Shown here piece after piece: positions 24,541 to 32,712 of a stretch of 64,000 bases of DNA. The notes beneath the pieces were generated by a model. It did not search any database. It saw nothing but the letters and a program-made list of their open reading frames with translations, and was not told the origin of the DNA. The stretch comes from Bradyrhizobium liaoningense (GTDB lineage: Bacteria; Pseudomonadota; Alphaproteobacteria; Rhizobiales; Xanthobacteraceae), in NCBI RefSeq assembly GCF_018130825.1, contig NZ_JAFCJS010000006.1, positions 248,001 to 312,000 on the forward strand, in the 5' to 3' direction. How positions within the stretch are numbered: position 1 is the stretch's first letter; each line of letters starts with the position of its first letter. The position numbers and the translations under genes were made by a program.

Positions 24541-25108
24541 CGACCTGCTCGACACGCCAATGTGCGTGCTCGCGCACGTAACGGAACGGCGTGCCATGGC
24601 TGTTCTTGAAGTAGCTGCCGCACAGCACGTTCGCCATGCCCTGCATCACGGCGTCGTGGCAGACGAACAGGAGTTCGTCGCCGGGATGACGGTCGAGCCA
24701 GGCGGAGACGCAAGCGAGCGACCGTGCGGCCATGGCGTCCCAGTTTTCGCCGTCGGCCGGCAGGATCGAGACGAGGCCCGTCGCCGATTTGACGCCGTGC
24801 TTGATCATGAGGTCGCGGACGGGAAGGCCCTCGAAGCTGCCGAAATCGAACTCGATGATGCCGTCGTCGATCGCGAGCGGCACCGCGATCGCGGCCGCGA
24901 TGATCTCGGCCGTTCGCGCCGCGCGGACCAGCGGGCTTGCGACGATCCGGCTGATGCCGGCCCCGCGCAGCATCTCCACGGCTTCGTGCGCCTGCCGCAG
25001 GCCGTCCTCGTTCAGCGGATTGTCGGTGCGACCCTGGAAGCGTCCCTCGCGATTCCAGTCGGTCGCCCCGTGGCGAAGGCCGTAGAACGTGCGCGCGGGC
25101 GTCGTCAC
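24500..25108 (-). CDS. Histidine phosphatase-family protein
   Basis: 202 residues. The N-terminal LRHGATDWNREGRFQG is the RHG phosphohistidine motif; ASPLVRAARTAEI supplies the second Arg, EFDFGSFEG the acid region, and FVCHDAVMQG the second catalytic His. Related to phosphoglycerate mutase-like phosphatases; substrate unknown. The start is GTG at 25108, overlapping the upstream enoyl-CoA hydratase stop as GTGA, so the two are translationally coupled. A longer open frame upstream lies inside the hydratase and is discounted. Confidence 0.88.
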   Translation of the reverse strand: MTTPARTFYGLRHGATDWNREGRFQGRTDNPLNEDGLRQAHEAVEMLRGAGISRIVASPLVRAARTAEIIAAAIAVPLAIDDGIIEFDFGSFEGLPVRDLMIKHGVKSATGLVSILPADGENWDAMAARSLACVSAWLDRHPGDELLFVCHDAVMQGMANVLCGSYFKNSHGTPFRYVREHAHWRVEQVAIADRYSPSPPAT

Positions 25109-25899
25109 TTCGACTTGCTCGTGAACTTCTTCACGGCAGTGCGGAACGCCTCCGTGTTCATCGCCATGATGATCTTGTGCTCCTCGGCATCGAGCTGCTG
25201 TTTTACGGGCGTGGTAGCGGCCGCATAGACCAGCGACTTGGTGCCGGCGATGGCCGCCGGTGGATTCTGTGCGAGGCGCTCGGCGAGCTGTCGCGTGGCC
25301 GCCTTCAGCTCGGTTGCAGGAACGGTCTTGGCGACGAGGCCCCATTCATAGGCCTGCTGCGCGGTAAAATTGTCCTCGGCGAGAAAGATCTGCAGCGCGC
25401 GGCGGGAGCCGACCGTGCCGACGATCCCGACCGTGGAGCCGCCGTCCGGCGACACGCCGATCTTGGCATAGGCCGGCGTGAACTTGGCGTCGTCGGCGGC
25501 GATGCAGAGGTCGGTGACGAAGGCGAGGCCCATGCCGGCACCGGCGGCCGAGCCGTGGACGCTGGACAATGAGATCTTCGGCATGCGCCTGATGATCTCG
25601 ATGAAGGCGTGATAGTGCTTGAGCAGCTCGCCGACGACGGGTGTCACCGTGTTGGCCTCGGCCGCGGCGCCAATCGTCTGCAGATCGCCACCCGCCGAGA
25701 AGGCGCGGCCTTCGCCCTCGATCACCAGAACCCGGATGGCGTCGTCGCCTTCGATATAGGCCGCGAGCTGCTCGAGCTTCTGCGCGATCGGAAGATTGAT
25801 CGAGTTGAACGCTGTGGGGCGGTTGAGCGTGATGGTTGCAATCGGGCCGTCGATCCGCAGCAGGGCGGGATCGTCGGGCTTTGAGACGGGTGCTGGCAT
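25105..25899 (-). CDS. Enoyl-CoA hydratase/isomerase
   Basis: 264 residues of the crotonase family. LNRPTAFNSINLPI, GRAFSAGGDL (first oxyanion-hole segment) and HGSAAGAGMGLAFV (second segment) are clear. The active-site loop reads IGVSPDGGST, with Asp in place of the glutamate of classical hydratases, which is more like PaaG-type isomerases. It acts on CoA thioesters in the cytoplasm; exact reaction unknown. The first gene of a two-gene operon with the phosphatase. Confidence 0.88.
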   Translation of the reverse strand: MPAPVSKPDDPALLRIDGPIATITLNRPTAFNSINLPIAQKLEQLAAYIEGDDAIRVLVIEGEGRAFSAGGDLQTIGAAAEANTVTPVVGELLKHYHAFIEIIRRMPKISLSSVHGSAAGAGMGLAFVTDLCIAADDAKFTPAYAKIGVSPDGGSTVGIVGTVGSRRALQIFLAEDNFTAQQAYEWGLVAKTVPATELKAATRQLAERLAQNPPAAIAGTKSLVYAAATTPVKQQLDAEEHKIIMAMNTEAFRTAVKKFTSKSK

Positions 25900-26085
25900 C
25901 TGGAATATCCCGGCATGAGGTGGTTCGTGCGACTAAATCGCAGAAGGCGAGGGGAGACAATCCCCGGCCGCTCTTGCGCCGGGCGGAACGATAGGCTCAA
26001 ATGGCCCCGCCTTCGCCAAGGGACGGACACGAGCGCCGGCTCCTCGAAAGGCCAGCAAACCAAAATCAGCAAGAGAGGAGACGAC

Positions 26086-26127
26086 ATGGGTCACGCTCGT
26101 GTCTCCGGAAATGGGCTGCTCCGATGA
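26086..26127 (+). CDS. Putative 13-residue leader peptide upstream of the reductase
   Basis: ATG at 26086 follows a very strong ribosome site (AAGAGAGGAG, 26071-26080). It encodes MGHARVSGNGLLR and stops at TGA 26125-26127, overlapping the reductase ATG at 26124 as ATGA. The reductase has no good ribosome site of its own, so translation may be coupled through this leader. No comparative support was available. Confidence 0.4.
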   Translation: MGHARVSGNGLLR

Positions 26128-27341
26128 CTGGCCCGGTGATCATCGTCGGTGCCGGCCATGGCGGCTACCAGGTCGCGGCATCCCTGCGCCAGGCGGGCTC
26201 TTCCGAGCGCATCTGCCTGATCAATGACGAGGCGCATCTGCCTTACCAGCGGCCGCCGCTGTCCAAGGGCTACATCAAGGGCTCGGCCGGGCCGGAGAGC
26301 CTGATGTTCCGCCCCGAAAAATTCTACCAGGACCAGAAGATCGAGCTGGTCGCGGGCCGCGCGGTGTCGATCGACCGCGCCGGGCACAAGGTGCTGCTCG
26401 CGTCCGGCGAAACGTTGCCTTACGGCCACCTCGTGCTGGCCACCGGCGCGCGCAACCGGCTACTCGATCTGCCCAACGCCAATCTGCCCGACGTGAAATA
26501 TCTGCGCATCCTCGACGACAGCGAGGCGCTGCGGGCGATCATTCCGTCGAAGAAGCGCGCCGTGATCATCGGCGCCGGCTTCATTGGCCTTGAATTCGCA
26601 GCCACCGCGCGGATCAAGGGGCTCGAGGTCGATGTGCTCGAGCTCGCCCCGCGCGTGATGGCGCGCGCGGTGACGGCGGAGGTCTCGGAATATTTCCAGG
26701 AACGCCATCGCGAGGCCGGCATCCGCATCCATCTTGGCGTGCAGGCGACCTCCATCGAGGCTGAGGGCGGCAAGGTCACCGGCGTGTCCTTGAGCGACGG
26801 CCGGCATCTGTCCGCCGACCTCGTCGTGGTCGGCGTCGGCGTGCTGCCGAATATCGAGCTCGCGGCCGAGGCGGGGCTCCCCGTCGCCGCCGGCATCATC
26901 GTCGACGAATATCTGTCGACGGTTGACCCCGATATCTCAGCGATCGGCGACTGCGCGCTGTTCGCAAGTCCTCGCTTCGGTAGCTCGCTGCGGCTGGAAT
27001 CGGTGCAGAACGCCACCGACCACGCCCGCTGCCTCGCCGCGCGGCTGACCGGCGACAAGAAACCGTACGACAGCCATCCCTGGTTCTGGAGCGACCAGGG
27101 CGACGACAAGCTCCAGATCGCCGGCCTCACCACCGGCTATGACCGCGTCGTGCTTCGCGGCGATCCCGCGAAGAAGGCGTTTTCCGCGTTCTGCTATCAC
27201 GGCGACAGGCTGCTCGGCATCGAGTCCATCAACCGCGCCGGCGATCACATGTTCGGCCGCCGGCTGCAGGCGATGGATCGCTCGATCACGCCGGAGCAGG
27301 CCGCGGACGAAAGCTTCGACCTGAAGAGCGCGCTGGCGTGA
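26124..27341 (+). CDS. Ferredoxin reductase-like NAD(P)H/FAD oxidoreductase
   Basis: 405 residues of the rubredoxin/ferredoxin reductase type that serves P450 or dioxygenase systems. The FAD motif is VGAGHGGYQVAASLR, then the YQRPPLSKGY segment, LATGAR, the NAD motif IGAGFIGLEFAATAR, and the late FAD motif AIGDCALF. The C-terminal domain has HPWFWSDQGDDKLQIAG. It resembles palustrisredoxin reductase, which feeds electrons to a ferredoxin and P450; a P450 is encoded at 47.5-48.7 kb but no ferredoxin gene was seen here. The start at 26124 matches the family N-terminus. Confidence 0.9.
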   Translation: MTGPVIIVGAGHGGYQVAASLRQAGSSERICLINDEAHLPYQRPPLSKGYIKGSAGPESLMFRPEKFYQDQKIELVAGRAVSIDRAGHKVLLASGETLPYGHLVLATGARNRLLDLPNANLPDVKYLRILDDSEALRAIIPSKKRAVIIGAGFIGLEFAATARIKGLEVDVLELAPRVMARAVTAEVSEYFQERHREAGIRIHLGVQATSIEAEGGKVTGVSLSDGRHLSADLVVVGVGVLPNIELAAEAGLPVAAGIIVDEYLSTVDPDISAIGDCALFASPRFGSSLRLESVQNATDHARCLAARLTGDKKPYDSHPWFWSDQGDDKLQIAGLTTGYDRVVLRGDPAKKAFSAFCYHGDRLLGIESINRAGDHMFGRRLQAMDRSITPEQAADESFDLKSALA

Positions 27342-27350
27342 CGTTCTTCT

Positions 27351-27611
27351 CCCTCGCCCCGCTTGCGGCAGGGCTATCGCATATGAAGATGCGTGGCGGA
27401 TAGCTCGCCCGCAGCGCATCCTTCGAGACGCCCGCCGATGGCGGGCCCTCAGGATGAGGGCGGAGTGCGCGGCAGCAATTTCAACGGGGGCAATGCTGCC
27501 TAGCCTCATCCTGAGGAGACCGCGAAGCGGTCGTCTCGAAGGACGAGGCGCTTGCTCTGGCCGTCACCAAGAAGCCATCTGCGATAGCCCTGCCGCAGGC
27601 GGGGAGAGGCG
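27351..27611. repeat. Outer palindrome (family E) enclosing a family D element
   Basis: Left arm CCCTCGCCCCGCTTGCGGCAGG with GCTATCGCA (27351-27380) is repeated in reverse complement as TGCGATAGCCC with TGCCGCAGGCGGGGAGAGG (27580-27609). A complete family D palindrome lies inside. The whole 288-bp gap between the reductase and ribokinase genes is thus repeat DNA. Confidence 0.8.
27417..27545. repeat. Intergenic palindrome, family D, copy 2 (nested)
   Basis: Begins CATCCTTCGAGACGCCCGCCGATGGCGGG, continues CCTCAGGATGAGG, and closes with CCTCATCCTGAGGAGACCGCGAAGCGGTCGTCTCGAAGGA. Sequence and layout match the element at 22445-22556. Confidence 0.88.
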
Positions 27612-27629
27612 AAGGAAGCGCGCTCCGTC

Positions 27630-28538
27630 CTATAAGACCGCCGCCACTTCGGCGGCCGTCGGCATCGACGGCCCGGCGCCCATCCGCTGCACGCTGATCG
27701 ACGCCGCGGTGTTGGCGAAGGTGAGCGCGGCATGCAAAGGCACACCCTCAGCGAGCTGCGCCGCCAGCGCGCCCACAAAGCAATCGCCGGCGCCGGTCGT
27801 GTCGATCGCCTTCACCGCGCGGCCGGGCACCGCAATCTCCTCGCGCCCCGCCAGCGCCAGCACGCCGCGCTTGCCGAGTGTGACGCAGATGGTCTGGTCC
27901 TCGCGCGCCTGGAGTTTTCGCGCGACGTCGATGATGCGCGCGGCCTCGTCGCGCTCGGACAGCTCCGCGCCGGCGAGAAAGCCGAGCTCGGTCTCGTTCA
28001 GCACGAGGACGTCGACCAGCGCCAGCAGCTCGCTCGACATCTTCTGTGCCGGCGCCGGGTTGAGCACGGTCACGGCGCCCGCGTCGCGCGCGCGCCGGAA
28101 GAAGGCGGCGATCGTCGGCAGCGGGATCTCGAACTGGCTGACCGCGACGTCGCCCTTCAATAGCGGCACGACGCTGACGTCATCCGCGCCGACCAGGGCA
28201 TTGCTGCCGGGGATGACGACGATGGTGTTATCGGCGTCCGCCACCGTGATGATGGCGGTGCCGGTGTGGGCCTCCGCCGTCTCCTTGATATAGCCGAGGT
28301 CGATGCCCTGAGCGCCGAGGAAGGCTTTCAGCTCGGTGCCGAAGGAGTCCTTGCCCAGCCGCCCGATCAGCGTCGTCCGCGCCCCTAACCGCGCTGCCGC
28401 GACCGCCTGGTTCGCTCCCTTGCCGCCCGGAAAATACAGCACCTGACGCCCTGCGACGGTCTCGCCGACGCGTGGGTGGCGATCGGCCGTCGCCACCACG
28501 TCCATGTTGATGCTGCCGGCGACGAAGACGCGCCCCAT
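27630..28538 (-). CDS. rbsK: Ribokinase (PfkB family)
   Basis: 302 residues. It has the N-terminal GSINMDVV, the sugar-binding FPGGKGANQAVAAARLG, NPAPAQ, LNETE and the catalytic DTTGAGDCF with the anion-hole glycine and base Asp. The pattern is that of ribokinase, which makes ribose 5-phosphate from ribose and ATP. A second PfkB kinase lies immediately upstream with a 6-bp gap, so both are one transcript. No ribose transporter is adjacent; a related deoxyribose or nucleoside-sugar substrate is possible. Confidence 0.85.
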   Translation of the reverse strand: MGRVFVAGSINMDVVATADRHPRVGETVAGRQVLYFPGGKGANQAVAAARLGARTTLIGRLGKDSFGTELKAFLGAQGIDLGYIKETAEAHTGTAIITVADADNTIVVIPGSNALVGADDVSVVPLLKGDVAVSQFEIPLPTIAAFFRRARDAGAVTVLNPAPAQKMSSELLALVDVLVLNETELGFLAGAELSERDEAARIIDVARKLQAREDQTICVTLGKRGVLALAGREEIAVPGRAVKAIDTTGAGDCFVGALAAQLAEGVPLHAALTFANTAASISVQRMGAGPSMPTAAEVAAVL

Positions 28539-28544
28539 GTGAGT

Positions 28545-29438
28545 CTAGACCCTGACCTCGAACTCGTGCCTGACCTTGGCGATGTCGACGAGTGTCGGCA
28601 GGCCCGCCTCGTTGCCGAGGCGCTGGATCTTGTAGGTCGAGGCGGCGCGCGCGAAATCGAAATGCTCGCGCCAGCTTTTGCCGGGATGGGCGAGGTAGGA
28701 ATAGACGTAGGCGCCGTGGAACACGTCGCCGGCGCCATTGGTGTCGATCACGCGCTCGCGCGGGATCGGCATCGCCGGCATGGTCTCGACCGTGCCGGTC
28801 TCGTTGTACCAGAGCAGGCCCTTCTCACCCATGGTGACGCCGCCGATCTTGCAGCCGCGGCTCTTGAGATAGTCGAGCATCTTCTCCGGCGTCAGGTCCA
28901 TCTGCTCGCACAGGCGTTCGGCGACGATAGCGACATCGATATATTCCAGCAGCTCATGCGTGTTGGTGCGCAGGCCGCCGCCGTCGAGCGAGGTCAGGAT
29001 GCCGGCCTCGCGGCAGACTTTTGCGTAGTGGATCGCGGCATCGGGCTGGTGGCCGTCGATATGCAGCGCGCGGCAATTGCCGAGATTGAGGATCGGGAAG
29101 GGATGGATGTGGGAATCGTCGCGGCAGCGGACGATGGCGCGCTTGCCGTCCTTGGGCATGATGAAGGACAGCGACGACTGGTTCACCTTGCGCGCATGCA
29201 GCGAGATCGCGTATTTCGCGCACATGTCCTGGAACATGCGTCCCAGCCAGTCATTGGCGGCGGTCGCGATCAGATCCGGCACGATGCCGAGCTTGGCGCA
29301 GCAGAACGCCGCCGTCACGGCATTGCCGCCGAAGGAAACCGCGTAGTCGGTCGCCACGTGCTTCTCGTCGCCGGTCGGCATGTGGTCGGTGATGAAGACG
29401 ACGTCGATATAGGTCTGTCCGATAAAGAGAGCCTGCAT
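28545..29438 (-). CDS. PfkB-family carbohydrate kinase
   Basis: 297 residues. Signature regions are IGQTYIDVVF at the start, SFGGNAVTAAFCCAKLG (sugar-binding GG region), DGGGLRTN and DTNGAGDVFHGAY, a slight variant of the usual DTTGAGD with the catalytic Asp kept. It phosphorylates a sugar or nucleoside; substrate unknown. The first gene of the two-gene kinase operon; its 218-bp upstream region (29439-29656) is shared divergently with the VOC gene and shows no clear operator. Confidence 0.87.
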   Translation of the reverse strand: MQALFIGQTYIDVVFITDHMPTGDEKHVATDYAVSFGGNAVTAAFCCAKLGIVPDLIATAANDWLGRMFQDMCAKYAISLHARKVNQSSLSFIMPKDGKRAIVRCRDDSHIHPFPILNLGNCRALHIDGHQPDAAIHYAKVCREAGILTSLDGGGLRTNTHELLEYIDVAIVAERLCEQMDLTPEKMLDYLKSRGCKIGGVTMGEKGLLWYNETGTVETMPAMPIPRERVIDTNGAGDVFHGAYVYSYLAHPGKSWREHFDFARAASTYKIQRLGNEAGLPTLVDIAKVRHEFEVRV

Positions 29439-29656
29439 TGGTTGTCCGTGATGCGCTGTGTGGTCCCGACCGGCTGCTTACCTTAGCACCGCTTCCGCGG
29501 GAGCCAAAATATTCGCAGAGTCATGGCGATAGGTGCTTGAGGTCGGCCTGGGGGCGGAATACGACCGTGGCTGGGCGAGCTGCCCGGGCGGAGCCAACGA
29601 CCTCCAAGGTCTTTATCTTGGGCGTTTCGGTTCCGGCCCGTTGCGGAGGGGGGAAC

Positions 29657-30505
29657 ATGATCACCGGCCTCGATCACATCGTCGTTCTGGTCAGGGATAT
29701 CGGTGCGGCCAGGGCGGCCTATCAGACGCTGCTCGCCCGCGCGCCGGCCTGGCAGAACTCGGGTGACGGTGCGGACCGGGTGCTGTTCACGCTCGAAAAC
29801 ATGACGATCGAGCTGATGGCGCCGAACGGCTTCAGCGTCACCGCCGACCGCATGCGTGCGCTGCTCGACGACCAGGAGGGCGTGCTCGCCAGCCTGTGCT
29901 TTCGTGTCGCGGACATGGGCAAGATGCACCGCCGGCTGGAGCGGGTGGCCTTGAGGCCCGATCCGGTCGCGGAGGTCGAAAGCAGCGATTCCGCCACCGA
30001 TGCCGTCCTGCACTGGAAGCGCACCCGGGCCGCGACGGAGCTGACGCGCGGCGTGCGCATGTTCTTCCTCGAGCTCGCCGAGGAGCGCCCGAAATCGGTT
30101 GCGACCGACGTCGCGCCGATCGACGGGCTCGACCATGTCGTGATCACCACGGAGGATTCCGAGCGCGCCGCCGCGCTCTACGGCGCACGGCTCGGGCTCG
30201 ACCTCGCGCTCGACCGCTCGCATCAGGATTGGGGCCAGCTGATGTTCTTCCGCTGCGGCGACCTCATCGTCGAAGTGGTGCGCCGACCCGTGGCGGGGGG
30301 CGATGCCGCGCACGATCGCCTCTGGGGCCTGAGCTGGCGCGTCGCCGACATCGACGCCACCCGCGCCCGCCTGATCGCGGCCGGCCTCGACGTCACCGAG
30401 GTCCGCAACGGCCGCAAGCCGGGCACGCGGATCATGACGGTGCGGAACGGCACCTGCGGGATCCAGACCGTGCTGCTGGAGCGCTCGCCGAAGCCGGTGG
30501 AGTGA
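29657..30505 (+). CDS. VOC-family (glyoxalase/dioxygenase-like) protein with two modules
   Basis: 282 residues made of two vicinal-oxygen-chelate halves. The first starts ITGLDHIVVLVRDIGAARAAYQ, the second IDGLDHVVITTEDSERAAALYGARLGLDL. His in GLDH of each half and Glu in later strands (LIVEVV) are metal-site candidates. Proteins of this shape include dioxygenases, lyases and unreactive binding proteins; the reaction here is unknown. A strong GGAGGGGGG lies just before the ATG. The open frame upstream to 29438 is not used. Confidence 0.82.
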   Translation: MITGLDHIVVLVRDIGAARAAYQTLLARAPAWQNSGDGADRVLFTLENMTIELMAPNGFSVTADRMRALLDDQEGVLASLCFRVADMGKMHRRLERVALRPDPVAEVESSDSATDAVLHWKRTRAATELTRGVRMFFLELAEERPKSVATDVAPIDGLDHVVITTEDSERAAALYGARLGLDLALDRSHQDWGQLMFFRCGDLIVEVVRRPVAGGDAAHDRLWGLSWRVADIDATRARLIAAGLDVTEVRNGRKPGTRIMTVRNGTCGIQTVLLERSPKPVE

Positions 30506-30535
30506 GGCGCACGGCTTTCTCCGTTCGAAGACTCC

Positions 30536-30659
30536 CGTAGGGTGGGCAAAGCGACTTGTCCGCCGTAGCTCGAAGAGCGAAGGCGGAAGCGTGCCCAGGT
30601 CTTGCCTATTTGATGGGAAGACGTGGGCACGGCGCAAGCGCGCCCTTGCCCACCCTACG
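30536..30659. repeat. Intergenic palindrome, family C, copy 3 (variant)
   Basis: Outer arms CGTAGGGTGGGCAAAGCG and CGCGCCCTTGCCCACCCTACG; the inner part reads GGAAGCGTGCCCA with TGGGCACGGCGCAAGCG. Diverged from the other two copies by a GGGCAAAG core in place of GGGTTAGC. Confidence 0.8.
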
Positions 30660-30663
30660 AAGC

Positions 30664-30808
30664 TCTCGTGTCCCGGACGCGGTGCGGCACGCAGTGACGC
30701 TCCGCAGAGCCGGGACCCAGAAGGCGGCGACTTCTCGCTTGGAGACATGGGCCCCGGCTCTGCAGCGCACCGCTGAAGTAGCGCTGCGCTGCGTCCGGGG
30801 CACGAGAC
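30664..30808. repeat. Intergenic palindrome, family B, copy 3
   Basis: Begins TCTCGTGTCCCGGACGC, has GCAGAGCCGGGACCCA and GGGCCCCGGCTCTGC in the middle and ends GCGTCCGGGGCACGAGA. With the family C element 4 bp before it, it fills nearly the whole 364-bp gap ahead of the TetR gene. Confidence 0.87.
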
Positions 30809-30869
30809 ATTCTCAAACGCCCACCCGCGTGGTACATGGCATACCGACAGCACCCAGCGAGCACCCGGT

Positions 30870-31577
30870 TTGGCAAAGGCAAAGCGAACTCTGAAATGGC
30901 AGCGCGATCCCGAGGGGATGCGGCTGCGCATTCTCGAAGCTGCCAAGCAGGAGTTTTCCGCCCACGGGCTCGCCGGCGCCCGCGTCGACCGCATCGCGGC
31001 CAAGGCCGGCGCCAACAAGCGCATGCTGTACTATCACGTCGGCAACAAGGACGAGCTCTATCTGGCAGTGCTCGAAGGCGCCTATGACAAGATCCGCAGC
31101 GAGGAACGCGGGCTCGATCTCGAGCATCTCGATCCGCCAGAGGCGATCCGGCGCCTGATCGAGTTCACCTGGAATTACTTCCTGCGCAATCCTGAATTCC
31201 TGTCGCTGCTCCAGACCGAGAACCTCGCGCGCGCAAAGCACCTGAAGAAATCGACCAAGGTCAAGTCGATGCATTCGCCCTTCGTCGAGATGATCCGCAC
31301 CGTGGTGCGGCGCGGCGTCGAGTCCGGCGACTTCCAGGTCGCGGTCGATCCGGTGCAGCTCTACATCTCCATTGCGGCGCTCAGCTTCTTCTATCTCTCG
31401 AACTCGGCGACCCTCAGCGTGATCTTCGGCCGCGACCTGCTGGACAAGAAGGCCAAGGAGGAGCGTCTCGCGCACATGGCGGGCCTCGTGCTCGCCGCGC
31501 TGACGGGGCGCTCGGCAGAGCTGTTCGAGATCGCCAAGGCGCCGAAGTCGCGCAGCGCGGTGGTGCAGGCGGTGTAG
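30870..31577 (+). CDS. TetR-family transcriptional regulator
   Basis: 235 residues. The N-terminal DNA-binding domain is LRILEAAKQEFSAHGLAGARVDRIAAKAGANKRMLYYHVGNKDELYLAVLE, with the recognition helix around NKRMLYYHVG. The C-terminal ligand domain is of the TetR_C type (PPEAIRRLIEFTWNYFLRNPEF). The only start giving a normal N-terminus is TTG at 30870 (MAKAKRTLKW); the next ATG at 30918 would cut into the helix. It precedes the ABC-transporter and catabolic operon in the same direction, separated by a repeat, and is the natural candidate regulator of that operon. Confidence 0.82.
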   Translation: MAKAKRTLKWQRDPEGMRLRILEAAKQEFSAHGLAGARVDRIAAKAGANKRMLYYHVGNKDELYLAVLEGAYDKIRSEERGLDLEHLDPPEAIRRLIEFTWNYFLRNPEFLSLLQTENLARAKHLKKSTKVKSMHSPFVEMIRTVVRRGVESGDFQVAVDPVQLYISIAALSFFYLSNSATLSVIFGRDLLDKKAKEERLAHMAGLVLAALTGRSAELFEIAKAPKSRSAVVQAV

Positions 31578-31580
31578 CGG

Positions 31581-31717
31581 TCTCGTGCCCCGGACGCAGC
31601 GCAGCACGTAAGTGATGCGCTGCAGAGCCGGGGCCCATGCAACTGCAGAGCATGCGGCCTCTGGGTCCCGGCTCTGCGCCGCACCGCCGCGCGCTGCGTC
31701 GCGTCCGGGACACGAGA
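31581..31717. repeat. Intergenic palindrome, family B, copy 4
   Basis: TCTCGTGCCCCGGACGC, GCAGAGCCGGGGCCCA, TGGGTCCCGGCTCTGC and GCGTCCGGGACACGAGA arranged as in copy 1. It starts 4 bp after the TetR stop and may act as its terminator. Confidence 0.88.
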
Positions 31718-31846
31718 CATTACGCTCCGTGTTCCCGACCCGATCCCCGAGCCCCCGGCACAAAACGTCACAGGGAAACCCCTAGACAGTATTTATCCAA
31801 CGGGTTAATTTCTCCCCACAACGAAGAAGACTGCCGGGAGTGAAAA

Positions 31847-32656
31847 TTGGCCGAGCCGAAGCCACCGAATGCGATCTCCAAATTGCTGAATGCGGCCTGG
31901 GTTCGGCCGTTCTTGTTCCTCGTCTTCATCGTTGTCGCCTGGGATCTCGCAATCCGGCTGTTCAGGATTCCCGCCTACCAGATCCCGTCGCCGGGCGATG
32001 TTCTCGCCGTGCTGCGCACCGAATGGCCGGAGCTGCTGCGGCAGTCCTGGCCGACAACCTATGCGACCGTCTGCGGCTTCCTGCTGTCGGCGCTGTTCGG
32101 CATCCCCGTCGCGATGCTGATCGCGGGCTCGAAGACGGTGGAGAGCTACGTCTATCCGCTGCTGGTGTTCTCGCAATCCGTGCCGAAGATCGCGATCGCG
32201 CCGCTGTTCGTGGTGTGGTTCGGCTTCGGCATCATTCCCAAAGTCATTTCCGCCTTCCTGCTCGGCTTCTTCCCGGTGGTCGTCTCCGCCGTGCAGGGCT
32301 TCAAGTCGGTCGACCCCGACATGGTCGATCTCGCCCGCGCCATGCAGGGCAGCCGCCTCCAGGTGTTCCGCGCGGTGAACCTGCCGCATGCGCTGCCGGC
32401 GATCTTCTCGGGCCTGAAAGTCTCCGTGACGCTCGCCGTGGTCGGCGCCGTCGTTGGCGAGTTCGTCGGGTCCAATTCCGGCATCGGCTACGTGATGCAG
32501 CGCTCGATCGGCACGTTCGACCTGCCGACGATGTTCGCCGCGCTGGTGATCCTCGCGCTGCTCGGCGTGATCCTGTTCTGGATCGTCGACCGGATAGAGA
32601 AGCTGGTCATTCCCTGGCATGTCAGCCAGCGCGAGGACGTGATTTTCGCAGCATAA
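31847..32656 (+). CDS. ABC transporter permease (SsuC/TauC/ThiX type)
   Basis: 269 residues with about six membrane segments. The cytoplasmic EAA-loop region is AMQGSRLQVFRAVNLPHALPAIFSGLKVS, matching the nitrate/sulfonate/taurine/NMT1 permease family (BPD_transp_1). The start is TTG at 31847, preceded by CCGGGAG at suitable spacing; no ATG in frame gives a full N-terminus. It forms the channel with the ATPase at 33702 and takes substrate from the binding protein at 32713. Confidence 0.9.
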   Translation: MAEPKPPNAISKLLNAAWVRPFLFLVFIVVAWDLAIRLFRIPAYQIPSPGDVLAVLRTEWPELLRQSWPTTYATVCGFLLSALFGIPVAMLIAGSKTVESYVYPLLVFSQSVPKIAIAPLFVVWFGFGIIPKVISAFLLGFFPVVVSAVQGFKSVDPDMVDLARAMQGSRLQVFRAVNLPHALPAIFSGLKVSVTLAVVGAVVGEFVGSNSGIGYVMQRSIGTFDLPTMFAALVILALLGVILFWIVDRIEKLVIPWHVSQREDVIFAA

Positions 32657-32712
32657 CCAAAACAACGAACGGCCAACAAAGGCCGACGCAACAAAGGCAA
32701 GGGAGAGTGACG

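Noticed and set aside
25109..25345. In-frame upstream extension of the histidine phosphatase gene
   Set aside because: It lies inside the hydratase gene in another frame and shows no conserved sequence; GTG 25108 with GTGA overlap is the better start.
27351..27611. Possible CRISPR-like or tandem array
   Set aside because: The repeats are inverted and nested, not direct repeats with regular spacers, and no cas gene is near.
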